A stretch of DNA of 64,000 nt, taken from Phreatobacter sp. (GTDB taxonomy: Bacteria; Pseudomonadota; Alphaproteobacteria; Rhizobiales; Phreatobacteraceae). Location: assembly GCF_027532945.1 (NCBI RefSeq), contig NZ_JAPZTZ010000008.1, positions 62,001-126,000 on the forward strand. Direction: 5' to 3'. The notes under the pieces are model-generated. The model saw nothing but the letters and a program-made list of their open reading frames with translations, was not told the origin of the DNA and ran no database searches. Below are positions 9,409-22,145 of the stretch, piece after piece; positions within the stretch are counted from its first letter, which is position 1; each line of letters opens with the position of its first letter. Made by a program: the position numbers and the translations under genes.

Positions 9409-10647
9409 TCAGCGCAGCAGCAGCGCCATCGCAGCCATGGCGAGGCAGGTGACAAGCCCCGCCGCCGGCATCCAGGCCGGCACCCTGACATGCGGGCCCG
9501 CCGTGACGACGCCCCGCCATTTCAGGCGGAGCAGGGCGAGGTTGACCAGCGCGAAGATCAGCAGCGTGGCGAAGGAGGTGCCGGCGGCAAGGCGCTCCAG
9601 CCCGAAGCCGAGGGCAAGGACCAGGACCGCGATGGCAACCAGAGCCGTCGCCCGCAGCGGCGTGCCGGTGCCGGCATGGACCGCGGCCAGCCGTGCCGGC
9701 AGGTCGCCCTGCCGCGCCATGCCATAGACGACGCGCGTCGCCATGGTCATCTGGGCGAGGACGGTGTTGAGCGTCGCCACGATGGCGATGAGGCCCAGCG
9801 TGACCGGGCTCGTTCCCGCCACGCGCTGGAAGACGAGGCTGAGGGGCGCCTCGGAGGCTGCCAATTCGGCGGGAAGGACCGCCGTCACCGCGACCGCCGC
9901 GACGACCACATAGAGCACGGTGGTGATGGCCAGCGTCAGCACCATGGCAAGCGGCAGGGTGCGATGGGGATCCTGTGCCTCCTCCGCCACATTGGCGAGG
10001 TCCTCGAAGCCGATGAAGGCGAAGAAGGCGATGAGGCTGGCCGCGGCGATCCCGGACAGGACCGTGAGGTCCATCGGCGGCAGCGTGACGATCGCCGCGC
10101 CATAGGGAACGCCCGCGCCGGTGGCGGCCACGATGACCATGAGGAGGCCGCCCACCTCGAGCACCGTGAAGATCGCCGCCAGCACGACGGATTCGAGGAT
10201 GCCCCAAGCGGCGACGATGCCGAGGCCGAGCACCACCGCGACGATGATGGCCTCCTGCGGCCAGCCCGTCAGCGCGTGGATATAGCCGGCGGCGCCAAGC
10301 GTCACCGCCGCGGATGAGACGATGCCGACCACGAGGGTCAGAAGCCCGGTCAGCGTCGAGACGAGCCGCGATCCGAAGGCCTCCCGCAGATAGGCCGCCT
10401 CCCCCGCGCTGACGGGAAACCGGGTGCAGAGCTCGGCATAGGAGGCCACCGTCAACGCCATGACGACGGCCGCCATGACGAATGCCCAGGGGGCGTGGGG
10501 ACCGGCACGGCCCGCAACCGCGCCGATCAGCACATAGATGCCGGCCCCCACGGTGATGCCGACGCCATAGAGCACGAGAAGCGTGAGTCCCAGCCGCCGC
10601 TTCAGTGCCGGAGTGGCGGACATCGTCGATGGCGATGGTGCGGTCAT
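9409..10647 (-). CDS. APC-family amino acid permease
   Basis: A 412-residue transporter with about 11-12 hydrophobic segments, of the amino acid-polyamine-organocation superfamily. The start of TM1 carries GVGITVGAGIYVLIGAVAG, a form of the APC substrate-binding unwound helix; FFAFIGFEDLANVAEEAQDPHRTLPLA is the classic TM6 region and loop. I chose the ATG at 10647, with GAGGA 8 nt upstream, rather than a GTG 17 codons earlier that lacks a ribosome site. It transports amino acids or amines; specificity is unknown. It lies tail to tail with the GNAT pair. Confidence 0.9.
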   Translation of the reverse strand: MTAPSPSTMSATPALKRRLGLTLLVLYGVGITVGAGIYVLIGAVAGRAGPHAPWAFVMAAVVMALTVASYAELCTRFPVSAGEAAYLREAFGSRLVSTLTGLLTLVVGIVSSAAVTLGAAGYIHALTGWPQEAIIVAVVLGLGIVAAWGILESVVLAAIFTVLEVGGLLMVIVAATGAGVPYGAAIVTLPPMDLTVLSGIAAASLIAFFAFIGFEDLANVAEEAQDPHRTLPLAMVLTLAITTVLYVVVAAVAVTAVLPAELAASEAPLSLVFQRVAGTSPVTLGLIAIVATLNTVLAQMTMATRVVYGMARQGDLPARLAAVHAGTGTPLRATALVAIAVLVLALGFGLERLAAGTSFATLLIFALVNLALLRLKWRGVVTAGPHVRVPAWMPAAGLVTCLAMAAMALLLR

Positions 10648-10713
10648 GCCGGCATCCTCGCCCGGAAAAGCAGGCTGCGTCGAGGTGATATCCACCAACC
10701 CGGCAGAAGCGGC

Positions 10714-11877
10714 TCAGGCCTGGTCCGGCGCTCCCGCCGCCAGGTTCTGCACCTGGGCCGCGATGACCACCCCGATGGCGGGACGCAGCGACATGAGATG
10801 ATGCAGGTCCTCGGCATCGAGGATGAGCACCTTGGCGCGCTGCATGGCGCGGACAGTCGCATGCAGCGGCGTGCGGTTCAGCACCGCAGTTTCACCGAAG
10901 CACTGGCCTGCAGCGAGCCCGATCGGCCCATCGTCGGTCTCGACCACCACCTCGCCCTCGGCGACCACGAACATCGCTCGCGCCTGCTGTCCTGAACGGC
11001 AGATGACCGCGCCCGGCTCGTAGGTCACGCTCTTCAGCGACCGCATCACATCGGCGATCGAGGCGGCATCGAGCCCGGCGAAGAGCGGCACGCTCGACAC
11101 CATGCTCCAGGTCACCACGAAGTCGCGGCGCTGGATCTCGCGGGCAAAGGCGGTGGCGATGATGCCGACCGGCAAGGCCAGCATGGCGACGCCAGTGATG
11201 GCGGTCACCCCGGCGATCAGCTTTCCTGCCGGCGTGACCGGAAAGACATCGCCATAGCCCACCGTGGTCAGGGTGATGACCGCCCACCACAGCGCGTCGG
11301 GAATGGTGGCGAACTTGTCGGGCTGGGCGTCGTGCTCGGCGAGGCGCATCGCCGCGGCGGCGATGACGAGCACGCCGATGAAGATGATGAGCGAGGCGCC
11401 GAGCGCCCGCCGCTCGCTCCACAGAGCCTCGGTCAGGCTGGCGAAACCGGGCGAATAGCGCGCCAGCTTGAAGAAGCGGGCCAGGCGCAGCAGCAGCAGG
11501 AACCGGAGGTCGATCCCGCCGATCAGGCTGACATAGAAGGGCAGGATGACGAGGAGGTCGACCACCATGGCCGGCGACATCGCGTGGCGCAGCCGGGCGC
11601 GCAGCGGCTTCAGCGATTGCAGCAGCGGATGCTCCGGCGCGGTCCACAGCCGCACGCCATACTCGATCGTGAAGATCACTGTGGACACGATCTCGACGAC
11701 GACGAACAGCGTGCCGTAGGTCCCGGCGATCGTGGGCACGGATTCGAGGATGACGGCGACCACGTTGACCATAATGAGGACGATCAGCGTCACATGGACG
11801 GCGTCGGCCGCGGGCGAACCCGCAAGGCCCTTGTCGAGAGCCTCATAGGCCCGGTGCCGCATGGTGGCCGTTGGCAT
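10714..11877 (-). CDS. cyclic-nucleotide-gated potassium channel (MloK1-like)
   Basis: A 387-residue protein with a six-span voltage-sensor-like channel: S1-S4 (the S4 segment LRFLLLLRLARFFKLARYSPG has spaced Arg/Lys) and a pore with the K+ selectivity filter TLTTVGYGD. A C-terminal cNMP-binding domain (about residues 255-370) includes GQQARAMFVVAEGEVVVE and the phosphate cassette FGETAVLNRTPLHATVRA, the FGE...R-TAxxRA form that binds cyclic nucleotides. Its architecture matches the Mesorhizobium channel MloK1. GGGGAG precedes the ATG at 11877; an upstream start is possible. Confidence 0.93.
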   Translation of the reverse strand: MPTATMRHRAYEALDKGLAGSPAADAVHVTLIVLIMVNVVAVILESVPTIAGTYGTLFVVVEIVSTVIFTIEYGVRLWTAPEHPLLQSLKPLRARLRHAMSPAMVVDLLVILPFYVSLIGGIDLRFLLLLRLARFFKLARYSPGFASLTEALWSERRALGASLIIFIGVLVIAAAAMRLAEHDAQPDKFATIPDALWWAVITLTTVGYGDVFPVTPAGKLIAGVTAITGVAMLALPVGIIATAFAREIQRRDFVVTWSMVSSVPLFAGLDAASIADVMRSLKSVTYEPGAVICRSGQQARAMFVVAEGEVVVETDDGPIGLAAGQCFGETAVLNRTPLHATVRAMQRAKVLILDAEDLHHLMSLRPAIGVVIAAQVQNLAAGAPDQA

Positions 11878-11975
11878 GGCTGCTCCCCGGCTTCCAGGTG
11901 GAGCCGTCGCCGAGGACTGTGCCAAGCCCACCGCCCGCCGGTCAACGCGGACGGCGCATCCGGGAGGGGCGGTCG

Positions 11976-14633
<2,658 letters not shown>

Positions 14634-14838
14634 GGCCGAAACGCTGGTTGGGCCGCCCCGTTGATCGGAGCCCGCCTGAGATGAAGGTCGGCGGGTGTTC
14701 TAGAGCATTTTTTCCGAAACGAAACCGCTTATCGCGGGGGGCGGCGTCGCAGAGGGTCTTGCCGCAGGCGGAACCAGCCACCGGCGGCGGCGCCGGCCAT
14801 GACGCCCAACCCCCGTCAGAGGCCCCCGCCTGTCCTTC

Positions 14839-14868
14839 AACGACAAAGGCCGGGACGAACCCGGCCTT
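14839..14868 (-). terminator. intrinsic terminator of recA
   Basis: On the minus strand AAGGCCGGG, a 5-nt loop and CCCGGCCTT make a perfect 9-bp stem, followed by TGTCGTT. It lies about 48 nt after the recA stop and separates recA from alaS. The TTTGTCGTT-type tail is shared with other terminators in the window. Confidence 0.85.
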
Positions 14869-14915
14869 CTCAAAGATCAGCGGCGGCGCCCGCCCGCATG
14901 GCGGGCATGACGGCC

Positions 14916-15995
<1,080 letters not shown>

Positions 15996-16051
15996 GGCTG
16001 TCGTTCCCCTCCGCTGGCAAGGCCTTCGGCCCAAAACCTCTGATACCCCAC

Positions 16052-16079
16052 AATGTACATGCTTTGTTCTCATTCGCAA
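16052..16079 (-). promoter_or_regulatory. predicted recA promoter
   Basis: On the minus strand a TTGCGA -35 element (complement of 16074-16079) and a TACATT -10 element (complement of 16052-16057) are 16 nt apart. The region is AT-rich relative to its surroundings. The SOS box directly abuts the -35. Confidence 0.6.
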
Positions 16080-16094
16080 GTTCTTTTTTCGTTC
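16080..16094 (-). promoter_or_regulatory. LexA (SOS) box of recA, GAAC-N7-GAAC
   Basis: On the minus strand the sequence is GAACGAAAAAAGAAC, an exact match to the alphaproteobacterial LexA direct-repeat site GAAC-N7-GAAC (GTTC-N7-GTTC on plus). It abuts the predicted -35, so bound LexA would block RNA polymerase. A further GAAC half-site lies 10 nt downstream. Confidence 0.85.
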
Positions 16095-16208
16095 TCGTCC
16101 GAATGGCCGATCGGAGCCCCTCCCCGGCCCTGATGCGGCGGCCTGCCGCAGGTGGCATCCTGAAGCCTAAGGCGGCCCGCAAGAGGCCTGCCGACCTGGA
16201 GGATCGCC

Positions 16209-16697
16209 ATGACCGACATCACCGCCGACATCACCGCCCAAACGACCGCCGACACCCCCGCCGCGCGCCGTCCGCGGATGACCAGACGGGTCTTTACCGG
16301 CTGCGCCCTCTGCGCCGTCGCCGGTTTCGCCGCCACCGGCCTTGCCACCGCCGCCTCGGCGCAGGGCGCTCCGCCCGCCGGCGGCCTCTCCCGCAAGGTG
16401 CTCTCGCAGACCGACGGCCCGGCGCCGGGCTATGTCACCATTATCGCCGAGGTCGAGATCAGCCCCGGCGCGGTGGTGGCGCCCCACACCCATCCCGGCA
16501 TCGAGACCGGCTATGTGCTGGAGGGCGAGGTCGAACTGCCGATCCAGGGCGTCGGCACCCGCAACCTCAAGCCCGGCGATGCCTTCCAGGTGCCGCCCGG
16601 CACGGTCCATGGCGGCGGCAAGCCGAGCGCGGGCAAGGTGAAGATCGTCAGCACCTTCGTGGTGGAGAAGGCCAAGCCCCTCGCCTCCCCGGCCTGA
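16209..16697 (+). CDS. Tat-exported cupin-domain protein
   Basis: A 162-residue protein. A twin-arginine signal ([27 protein letters not shown], about residues 25-51) predicts export of the folded protein. A single cupin follows: [24 protein letters not shown] (motif 1, with the metal-binding His-His-Glu set) and [16 protein letters not shown] (motif 2, with the third His). The role is unknown; related exported cupins are proposed to bind small ligands or metal. GGAGG lies 7 nt before the ATG. It is divergent from recA and upstream of the fumarase. Confidence 0.85.
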   Translation: MTDITADITAQTTADTPAARRPRMTRRVFTGCALCAVAGFAATGLATAASAQGAPPAGGLSRKVLSQTDGPAPGYVTIIAEVEISPGAVVAPHTHPGIETGYVLEGEVELPIQGVGTRNLKPGDAFQVPPGTVHGGGKPSAGKVKIVSTFVVEKAKPLASPA

Positions 16698-16809
16698 CCC
16701 CTCCACACTTTGGAACGACTTCAATTCGGTCCGGCGCTGGGCTAGACAGGCCGCGGTGCCGGACCGCCCGGTTTTCGACGGCGCGGCACCTCTTCGAGAG
16801 GCTCCGCCC

Positions 16810-18438
16810 ATGAACGCTCCGCTCGCCGCCGGCTCCTATTCGCTCTTTCCCCTCGGCAAGGACGAGACCCCTTACCGCAAGCTGACTTCCGACGGCGTCC
16901 GCGTCGAGACGGTCCTCGGCAAGGAGGTTCTGGTGGTGGAGCGCGAGGCGATCCGGCTGCTGTCGGAAGCCGCCTTCATCGACATCAACCACCTGCTGCG
17001 CCCCGGCCATCTCGCGCAGCTGCGCCGCATCCTCGATGACCCCGAAGCGACCGCCAACGACAAGTTCGTCGCCTATGACCTCCTGAAGAACGCCAATATC
17101 GCCGCCGGCGGCGTGCTTCCCATGTGCCAGGACACCGGCACCGCCATCATCATGGGCAAGAAGGGCCGGCTGGTCTGGACCGAGGGCGAGGACGAGGCGG
17201 CGCTCGGCCAGGGCGTGCTCGACGCCTATGCCAAGAAGAACCTGCGCTATTCGCAGGTGGCGCCCATCTCGATGTTCGAGGAGAAGAACACCCGCAACAA
17301 CCTGCCGGCCCAGATCGAGATCTATGCCGAGGGCGAGGAGGCCTACAAGTTCCTGTTCATGGCCAAGGGCGGCGGCTCCGCCAACAAGAGCTTCCTGTTC
17401 CAGGCGCCGCCCTCGATCCTCACCCATGACCGGATGATCAAGTTCCTCCACGAGAAGATCCTGACGCTCGGCACGGCCGCCTGCCCGCCCTATCACCTCG
17501 CCATCGTCATCGGCGGCCTGTCCGCCGAGCACACGATGAAGACGGCGAAGCTCGCCTCGGCCCGCTATCTCGATGCCCTGCCGACACAGGGGTCGGAATT
17601 CGCCCATGCCTTCCGCGATCTCGCCATGGAGGCCGAGGTCCACAAGCTCACCCAGGCCATGGGCGTCGGCGCGCAGTTCGGCGGCAAGTATTTCTGCCAC
17701 GACGTGCGTGTCATCCGCATGCCGCGCCACGGCGCCTCGCTGCCCATCGCCATTGCCGTTTCCTGCTCGGCCGACCGCCAGGCCAAGGGCAAGATCACCC
17801 GCGACGGTGTCTTCCTCGAGGAGCTGGAGCATCACCCCGCGCAGTACCTGCCGGAGATCGACGAGGCCTCGCTCGGCGGCGATGTCGTCAAGATCGACCT
17901 GACGAAGCCCATGGCCGAGATCCTCGGCACCCTGTCGAAGCACCCGATCAAGACCCGCGTCTCGCTCACCGGTCCGATGATCGTCGCCCGTGACGCGGCC
18001 CACGCCAAGATCCGCGAGCGGCTCGACCGCGGCGAGCCCATGCCCGACTATTTCAAGAACCACCCGGTCTATTATGCCGGTCCGGCCAAGACGCCGGCGG
18101 GCTATGCCTCCGGTTCCTTCGGCCCAACGACCGCCGGCCGCATGGATGGCTTCGTCGACCAGTTCCAGGCCGCCGGCGGCTCTATGGTCATGCTCGCCAA
18201 GGGCAACCGCTCCCGCGAGGTGCGCGAGGCCTGCGCCAAGCATGGCGGCTTCTATCTCGGCTCCATTGGCGGCCCCGCCGCCCGCCTCGCCCAGGACTGC
18301 ATCAAGAAGGTGGAGGTTCTGGAATATCCCGAACTCGGCATGGAGGCCATCTGGCGCATCGAGGTCGAGGACTTCCCCGCCTTCATCGTCGTCGACGACA
18401 AAGGCAATGACTTCTTCAAGGAACTGAACCTCGGCTGA
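16810..18438 (+). CDS. fumarate hydratase class I (4Fe-4S)
   Basis: A 542-residue class I fumarase, both halves fused as in FumA/FumB. The N-terminal half contains [20 protein letters not shown] and a second cysteine in [16 protein letters not shown]; a third is in [16 protein letters not shown]. These fit the three cluster ligands of the oxygen-sensitive 4Fe-4S centre. The C-terminal half has [21 protein letters not shown] and [22 protein letters not shown]. It interconverts fumarate and malate. The start at 16810 follows GAGAGG. The oxygen-stable class II enzyme is also encoded (45797-47188), giving the cell both isoenzymes. Confidence 0.95.
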   Translation: MNAPLAAGSYSLFPLGKDETPYRKLTSDGVRVETVLGKEVLVVEREAIRLLSEAAFIDINHLLRPGHLAQLRRILDDPEATANDKFVAYDLLKNANIAAGGVLPMCQDTGTAIIMGKKGRLVWTEGEDEAALGQGVLDAYAKKNLRYSQVAPISMFEEKNTRNNLPAQIEIYAEGEEAYKFLFMAKGGGSANKSFLFQAPPSILTHDRMIKFLHEKILTLGTAACPPYHLAIVIGGLSAEHTMKTAKLASARYLDALPTQGSEFAHAFRDLAMEAEVHKLTQAMGVGAQFGGKYFCHDVRVIRMPRHGASLPIAIAVSCSADRQAKGKITRDGVFLEELEHHPAQYLPEIDEASLGGDVVKIDLTKPMAEILGTLSKHPIKTRVSLTGPMIVARDAAHAKIRERLDRGEPMPDYFKNHPVYYAGPAKTPAGYASGSFGPTTAGRMDGFVDQFQAAGGSMVMLAKGNRSREVREACAKHGGFYLGSIGGPAARLAQDCIKKVEVLEYPELGMEAIWRIEVEDFPAFIVVDDKGNDFFKELNLG

Positions 18439-18526
18439 GCTGCGGGTCATCCCGGATACACGAATAAGTTGCAAATGAACTATGATTCCGCGTCGGCCGT
18501 TTCAGGCCCGGCATGTGGAGGGGTTC

Positions 18527-19129
18527 ATGCAGCGCATCCTCGCAGTCACCAAGGTCTCGATCGCCCTGATCAAGACCATGCCGCCCAAACTCTTCCTCGC
18601 CGCGAGCGGCGAGGTTCCCACATCCGGCTGGAAGAAGCCGGCCATCGAACCGTGGTTCTACATAAACCCGCCCGAGGACGGCGTGCAGGACTTCGACTTC
18701 GTGGCAGAGCCGCCCATTGGCTTCGCTGCGCAGGTGATCTCGCCCATCGAGGCGAGCCTGGTGATCGAGCGGTCACCGCTCGACTATTGGGGGCCGGGCA
18801 GGCCGCTCACTGGCGTGCGTGTCCATTCGCGGACCAACAGCATCAAGGAAAGCTATGGCACACGGTCCTTCGAGGGATATGTGGCGCTGCCCGACGAGAT
18901 GCCGGTTCCTGCTCACGAGGCGATCCGACGGGTGCGGGCGGGGGACGATGATCCCTTCCCGGTCGCCGGTCGCCGGGTGGACCCGACGCAACTCCTGATC
19001 GACCTCCTCGGCAAGAGCCTGAGAGTTTACCGCACGGGTGACGCGCTCACCAAGGATCTCCGGCCTGACCGTGCCAATGTCGAGCTTGATCCTGGCTCGG
19101 GACGGATCGTCGACGTCTGGTTCGGCTGA
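18527..19129 (+). CDS. two-domain hypothetical protein with C-terminal I78-like inhibitor domain
   Basis: A 200-residue protein preceded by a very strong GGAGGGG site, which fixes the ATG at 18527. Residues 22-125 are an unrecognised domain (AASGEVPTSGWKKPAIEPWFYINPPEDGV then DFDFVAEPPIG, VISPIEASLVI, GVRVHSRTNSIKE) that looks beta-rich. Residues 158-200 (LLGKSLRVYRTGDALTKDLRPDRANVELDPGSGRIVDVWFG) resemble peptidase inhibitor family I78, with its RPDRxNxxLD core and the xG end. The terminal Cys typical of I78 is absent. I see no signal peptide. It could protect against proteases or have become a binding module; the I78 call rests on pattern recognition. Confidence 0.65.
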   Translation: MQRILAVTKVSIALIKTMPPKLFLAASGEVPTSGWKKPAIEPWFYINPPEDGVQDFDFVAEPPIGFAAQVISPIEASLVIERSPLDYWGPGRPLTGVRVHSRTNSIKESYGTRSFEGYVALPDEMPVPAHEAIRRVRAGDDDPFPVAGRRVDPTQLLIDLLGKSLRVYRTGDALTKDLRPDRANVELDPGSGRIVDVWFG

Positions 19130-19154
19130 TCTTCCGTTTCCGACTGGAAACATG

Positions 19155-19191
19155 CCCCCGCCGCTCCGGAACATCGGTGAAACGGCGGGGG
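19155..19191. terminator. GC-rich hairpin after the I78-like gene
   Basis: CCCCCGCCG and CGGCGGGGG form a perfect 9-bp stem around a 19-nt loop, 26 nt after the stop codon at 19129 and ahead of the next start. The T tail is poor, so it may be a weak terminator or another structured element. Confidence 0.45.
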
Positions 19192-19225
19192 TTCATGCAA
19201 GGCGTCAGACCCGGAGGGACACGCC

Positions 19226-19654
19226 ATGCGCATCGCCCAGACCGCCATCGCCCATCAGGCTTTCGGCACGCCGACCTTCGCCCAGGCCCGCGCCCAGAGC
19301 GCCGACGCCCATGGGCTCGCCCTCATCGCCGCCGCCCTGGTGGCCGCCACCGCCGTCGCCTTCCTCGCCATGGTCCTCACGGCTTGGCCGGTGCGCGCCT
19401 CGGCGCTGCCCTGCGGCGACCGTCTCGCGGCGGTGGAGACCGAGATGCACCGCAGCCTCACCGCCGTCGAGAGCCTCGGCGATGCCGCGGGCGCCGACCA
19501 GTGCGCGGCCATGCAGGGCCACCTCGCCTCGCTGCGCCGCGCCGCCGGCACCATCGAGGCCTGCTCCTCCGGCATGGATCGCAACGCCAAGATCGGTCTG
19601 GTCCGCCAGTCGCAGATGGAATGGCAGGGCGTCGTGGCCCATGGCTGCCGCTGA
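19226..19654 (+). CDS. membrane-anchored four-cysteine protein (member 1 of a tandem pair)
   Basis: A 142-residue protein of no family I know. One transmembrane helix (about residues 30-53) should place the C-terminal 85 residues in the periplasm. That part holds exactly four cysteines (63, 93, 113, 141) and looks all-helical. The cysteine spacing C-X29-C-X19-C-X27-C is identical to that of the next gene, along with a His six residues after Cys2, a CxSG at Cys3, and a Trp 20 residues after Cys3. Two disulfides are likely. GGAGGG precedes the ATG. Confidence 0.75.
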   Translation: MRIAQTAIAHQAFGTPTFAQARAQSADAHGLALIAAALVAATAVAFLAMVLTAWPVRASALPCGDRLAAVETEMHRSLTAVESLGDAAGADQCAAMQGHLASLRRAAGTIEACSSGMDRNAKIGLVRQSQMEWQGVVAHGCR

Positions 19655-19676
19655 GGCATTCCGCTGCGGACCTGCA

Positions 19677-19985
19677 ATGCGCCGCGCCCTGCTCCTCGCC
19701 GCCGTGCTCCTGGCCTCAGGTCCCGCCGTCGCCGCGGAAACCTGCGACGGCGACCTCGCAGTCATGGAGATCCGCCTGCGCGAGGCTTCGGCCCGCCTCT
19801 CCGAGACGACTCGCGCTCCGATGGCCCGGCGCTGCCCTGTCTTCCGCGATCATGTCCGGGTGATGCAGGCGGCGAGCGACACGTTCCGGCGCTGCACAAG
19901 CGGCTTCCACGCCCGTGAGAACATCGCGCAGATACAGGGCTCGATCGCCGACTGGAACGAGATCATCGACCGCAATTGCCGGTGA
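19677..19985 (+). CDS. exported four-cysteine protein (member 2 of a tandem pair)
   Basis: A 102-residue protein with a clear Sec signal peptide (MRRALLLAAVLLASGPAVAAE, cleavage near residue 20). The mature part has four cysteines (23, 53, 73, 101) with exactly the spacing of the preceding protein. Shared positions include the His after Cys2, CxSG, an Ile ten residues after Cys3, and SxxxW. It begins 22 nt after its neighbour, so the two probably form an operon: one soluble, one membrane-anchored form. Function unknown; a small periplasmic helical bundle with two disulfides is my best reading. Confidence 0.75.
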   Translation: MRRALLLAAVLLASGPAVAAETCDGDLAVMEIRLREASARLSETTRAPMARRCPVFRDHVRVMQAASDTFRRCTSGFHARENIAQIQGSIADWNEIIDRNCR

Positions 19986-19990
19986 GCGGC

Positions 19991-22108
19991 TCAGGCCCGG
20001 AACAGCAGATCCCTCACCGTATCGGCGACATGGGTGAGGTCGTGGAGGGCCGCCTTGAGCCGCGCCTTCAGTGCCTTGTCGAGCAGTGCCGGATCCACCC
20101 GGCTGCCGGGTGGCCGTCCGGCCGCGATATCGGCGACCTGCTGCACGAGGATGGCCTGGACGAGGACACCGTGAGCCTCGCGCCAGCGGTCAAGGTCCTC
20201 CGCGCCGCCGATCGCCATGTCCCGCAGCGCACTGATGCGCTCCCGCGTCGATCGGACGGCAATGCCGTGCCGGAGCGCCAGGCAGCGGGCCCCGGCCACG
20301 ACCGCGAAGAGGCCGCCGATCTTCAGGTCCACCCGGCCATCCGTCAGCTTCAGCCCACCGAACAGGGTCAGGGGCGGATGGAACACGCCGATCTGCTCGG
20401 CGAGGAGCTTGGCCAGCATCGGCGCTTGATGCGCCGCCGCGAAGGCCTCGTCGAACAGCGTCCGGGCGACATCCATGTCCCCGTGCACGGCGCGGGCATC
20501 GAAGAAGATGTCGACCGAGAGGAGGTCGTCGGGCCGTGTCTTGCCCACCCAGCCCTCGATGCGGCGCCGCCAGTCGTCGAGGGAACCGCGATAGGTCGGA
20601 TTGCTCGCCATCACGCCGCCCTTGCAATGGACGACGCCGGCGCTGTCCAGCAGATCGGCCATGACCACACCGAAGCGCCCAAACCAGCGATCTGCAGCTT
20701 CGGGGTCGTCCGGAACGGCCGTGACCAGCGCATTGTCCTGGTCGGCGGCCAGCAGGCTCTCGCCGCGCCCGACCGAACCAAGCACCAGCACGGCGAAGGG
20801 CACGGGAGGCGGACCCCGGCCCTCGGCCAGCAGGATGGCCTCCGCCTGCTGTGCCGCCCTGGCGGTCAAGGCCCCGATCTCATGGCTGATGACCGCGGCA
20901 ATGGCCGTCGCCTCGACCCCCTCTTCGATCAGGCGCCTCGCCACCAGGGGCATCCGCGCGAAGGCGCTGGCCATGGCGGGCGCATCCTCGGCCGCCTCGA
21001 TCGCGTCGCCGAGGAGCAGCGCGTCGCTCGCCCGCATCCGCAGCAGGTCCCGCGCCGACAGGGCTCCAACGACCCTCCCGGCAGCATCGGTCACGCCGAG
21101 GTGCCGCAGCTTCAGCCGGTCCATCCGGCCGATAGCGCGATAGACGAAATCGTCCGCCAGCACATGGGCGAGGGGACGGGACGCGAGTGCACCGACGGGT
21201 TGGTCGAGGGCACCGGCGCTGCTGGCGGCCACAGCCCGCAACACGTCCCTTTCGGTCACGATGCCGGTGTCGGCGACATGCGGTTCGGGATCAGCCGAGA
21301 CGAACAGCGAGGACACGCGCAATTCAATCATCCGGCGCGCCGCATCGGTCAGAGACATGCCCGGATGGACGATCGCGGGCGGGTGACCCATGACGTCGCC
21401 GGCCCGGTGGCGAAACGGATAGGCGTCCAGCCGCTCAAGGGGGCCGTGTCCGCCAGCCAGCGGCTGCGGTGCTTCCCACCCGGCCCGCGCGAAGACCTCC
21501 ATGGTCCTGTCCAGCCGGCGGCTGGCCTCGTTCGCCTCGGCGAGCGTGCGGATTCCCTTGTCCTTCAGGAGCGGTATGAGGGCCACAAGGATCCGGCCGG
21601 CACTTTCCGCGTCGCCGACAGCGTCGTGCCGCCGCGAGGCGTCGAGCGCAACGCCGAGCCTGTCCGCGAGAATCTCGAGGGTAAAGTCGGGCAAGGTCGG
21701 AAAGCAGATCTGTCCCAGCAGCCGCGTGTCGAGGGAGGGCGGCGGCGCGAACTCAGCTCCGGCGAGGCGGCACTCCCTTCGGAACAGGGCGAGGTCGAAG
21801 CCGAGGTTGTGACCAATGGCGACCCTGCCGGCCCGGAAGGCCTCGAAGGCCGTGAAGGCCTGCAGAAAGGCCGGCGCGCCACGCACCGCTGCGTCGTCGA
21901 TACCGTGAATGGCCGTGGCCCCGGGAGGAATGGAAATGCCAGGGTCGACCAGCCGTTCGAAACACTCCTCCGGCACCAGCCGGCCGTTCCGGACGACCAT
22001 CGCGCCAATCTGAACGATGCGTGCTTTCGCGGGGTCGAGCCCGGTTGTCTCCGTGTCGACGACAACGGCGTCCAGAGCGAGGAGAGGCTGAGCTGGCGCG
22101 GCCTGCAT
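19991..22108 (-). CDS. DEDDh exonuclease-CBS-DUF294 nucleotidyltransferase fusion
   Basis: A 705-residue multidomain protein. Residues 10-185 form a DnaQ-like exonuclease: VVVDTETTGLD (DxE), an HNLGFD segment and a final HDAVGDAE (H...D) give the DEDDh set. Residues 230-355 hold two CBS motifs (VMGHPPAIVHPGMSLTDAARRM; LGVTDAAGRVVGALSARDLL). The rest is a DUF294 nucleotidyltransferase-like unit with GSVGRGESLLAADQDNALV, which has the GSxxRxE and DxD marks of the pol-beta fold, plus the DUF294 C-terminal helical domain. CBS-DUF294 proteins are often nucleotide-sensing; adding an exonuclease suggests nucleic-acid or nucleotide second-messenger handling. Confidence 0.88.
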   Translation of the reverse strand: MQAAPAQPLLALDAVVVDTETTGLDPAKARIVQIGAMVVRNGRLVPEECFERLVDPGISIPPGATAIHGIDDAAVRGAPAFLQAFTAFEAFRAGRVAIGHNLGFDLALFRRECRLAGAEFAPPPSLDTRLLGQICFPTLPDFTLEILADRLGVALDASRRHDAVGDAESAGRILVALIPLLKDKGIRTLAEANEASRRLDRTMEVFARAGWEAPQPLAGGHGPLERLDAYPFRHRAGDVMGHPPAIVHPGMSLTDAARRMIELRVSSLFVSADPEPHVADTGIVTERDVLRAVAASSAGALDQPVGALASRPLAHVLADDFVYRAIGRMDRLKLRHLGVTDAAGRVVGALSARDLLRMRASDALLLGDAIEAAEDAPAMASAFARMPLVARRLIEEGVEATAIAAVISHEIGALTARAAQQAEAILLAEGRGPPPVPFAVLVLGSVGRGESLLAADQDNALVTAVPDDPEAADRWFGRFGVVMADLLDSAGVVHCKGGVMASNPTYRGSLDDWRRRIEGWVGKTRPDDLLSVDIFFDARAVHGDMDVARTLFDEAFAAAHQAPMLAKLLAEQIGVFHPPLTLFGGLKLTDGRVDLKIGGLFAVVAGARCLALRHGIAVRSTRERISALRDMAIGGAEDLDRWREAHGVLVQAILVQQVADIAAGRPPGSRVDPALLDKALKARLKAALHDLTHVADTVRDLLFRA

Positions 22109-22145
22109 GGATGGCAGGCTAGCGGGGCCTCGACGGCCTTTCCAG

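Noticed and set aside
14870-14912. Second REP-like element
   Set aside because: Only one short arm (CCCGC-ATG-GCGGG) and a GCATGACGG end are visible; too little to call.
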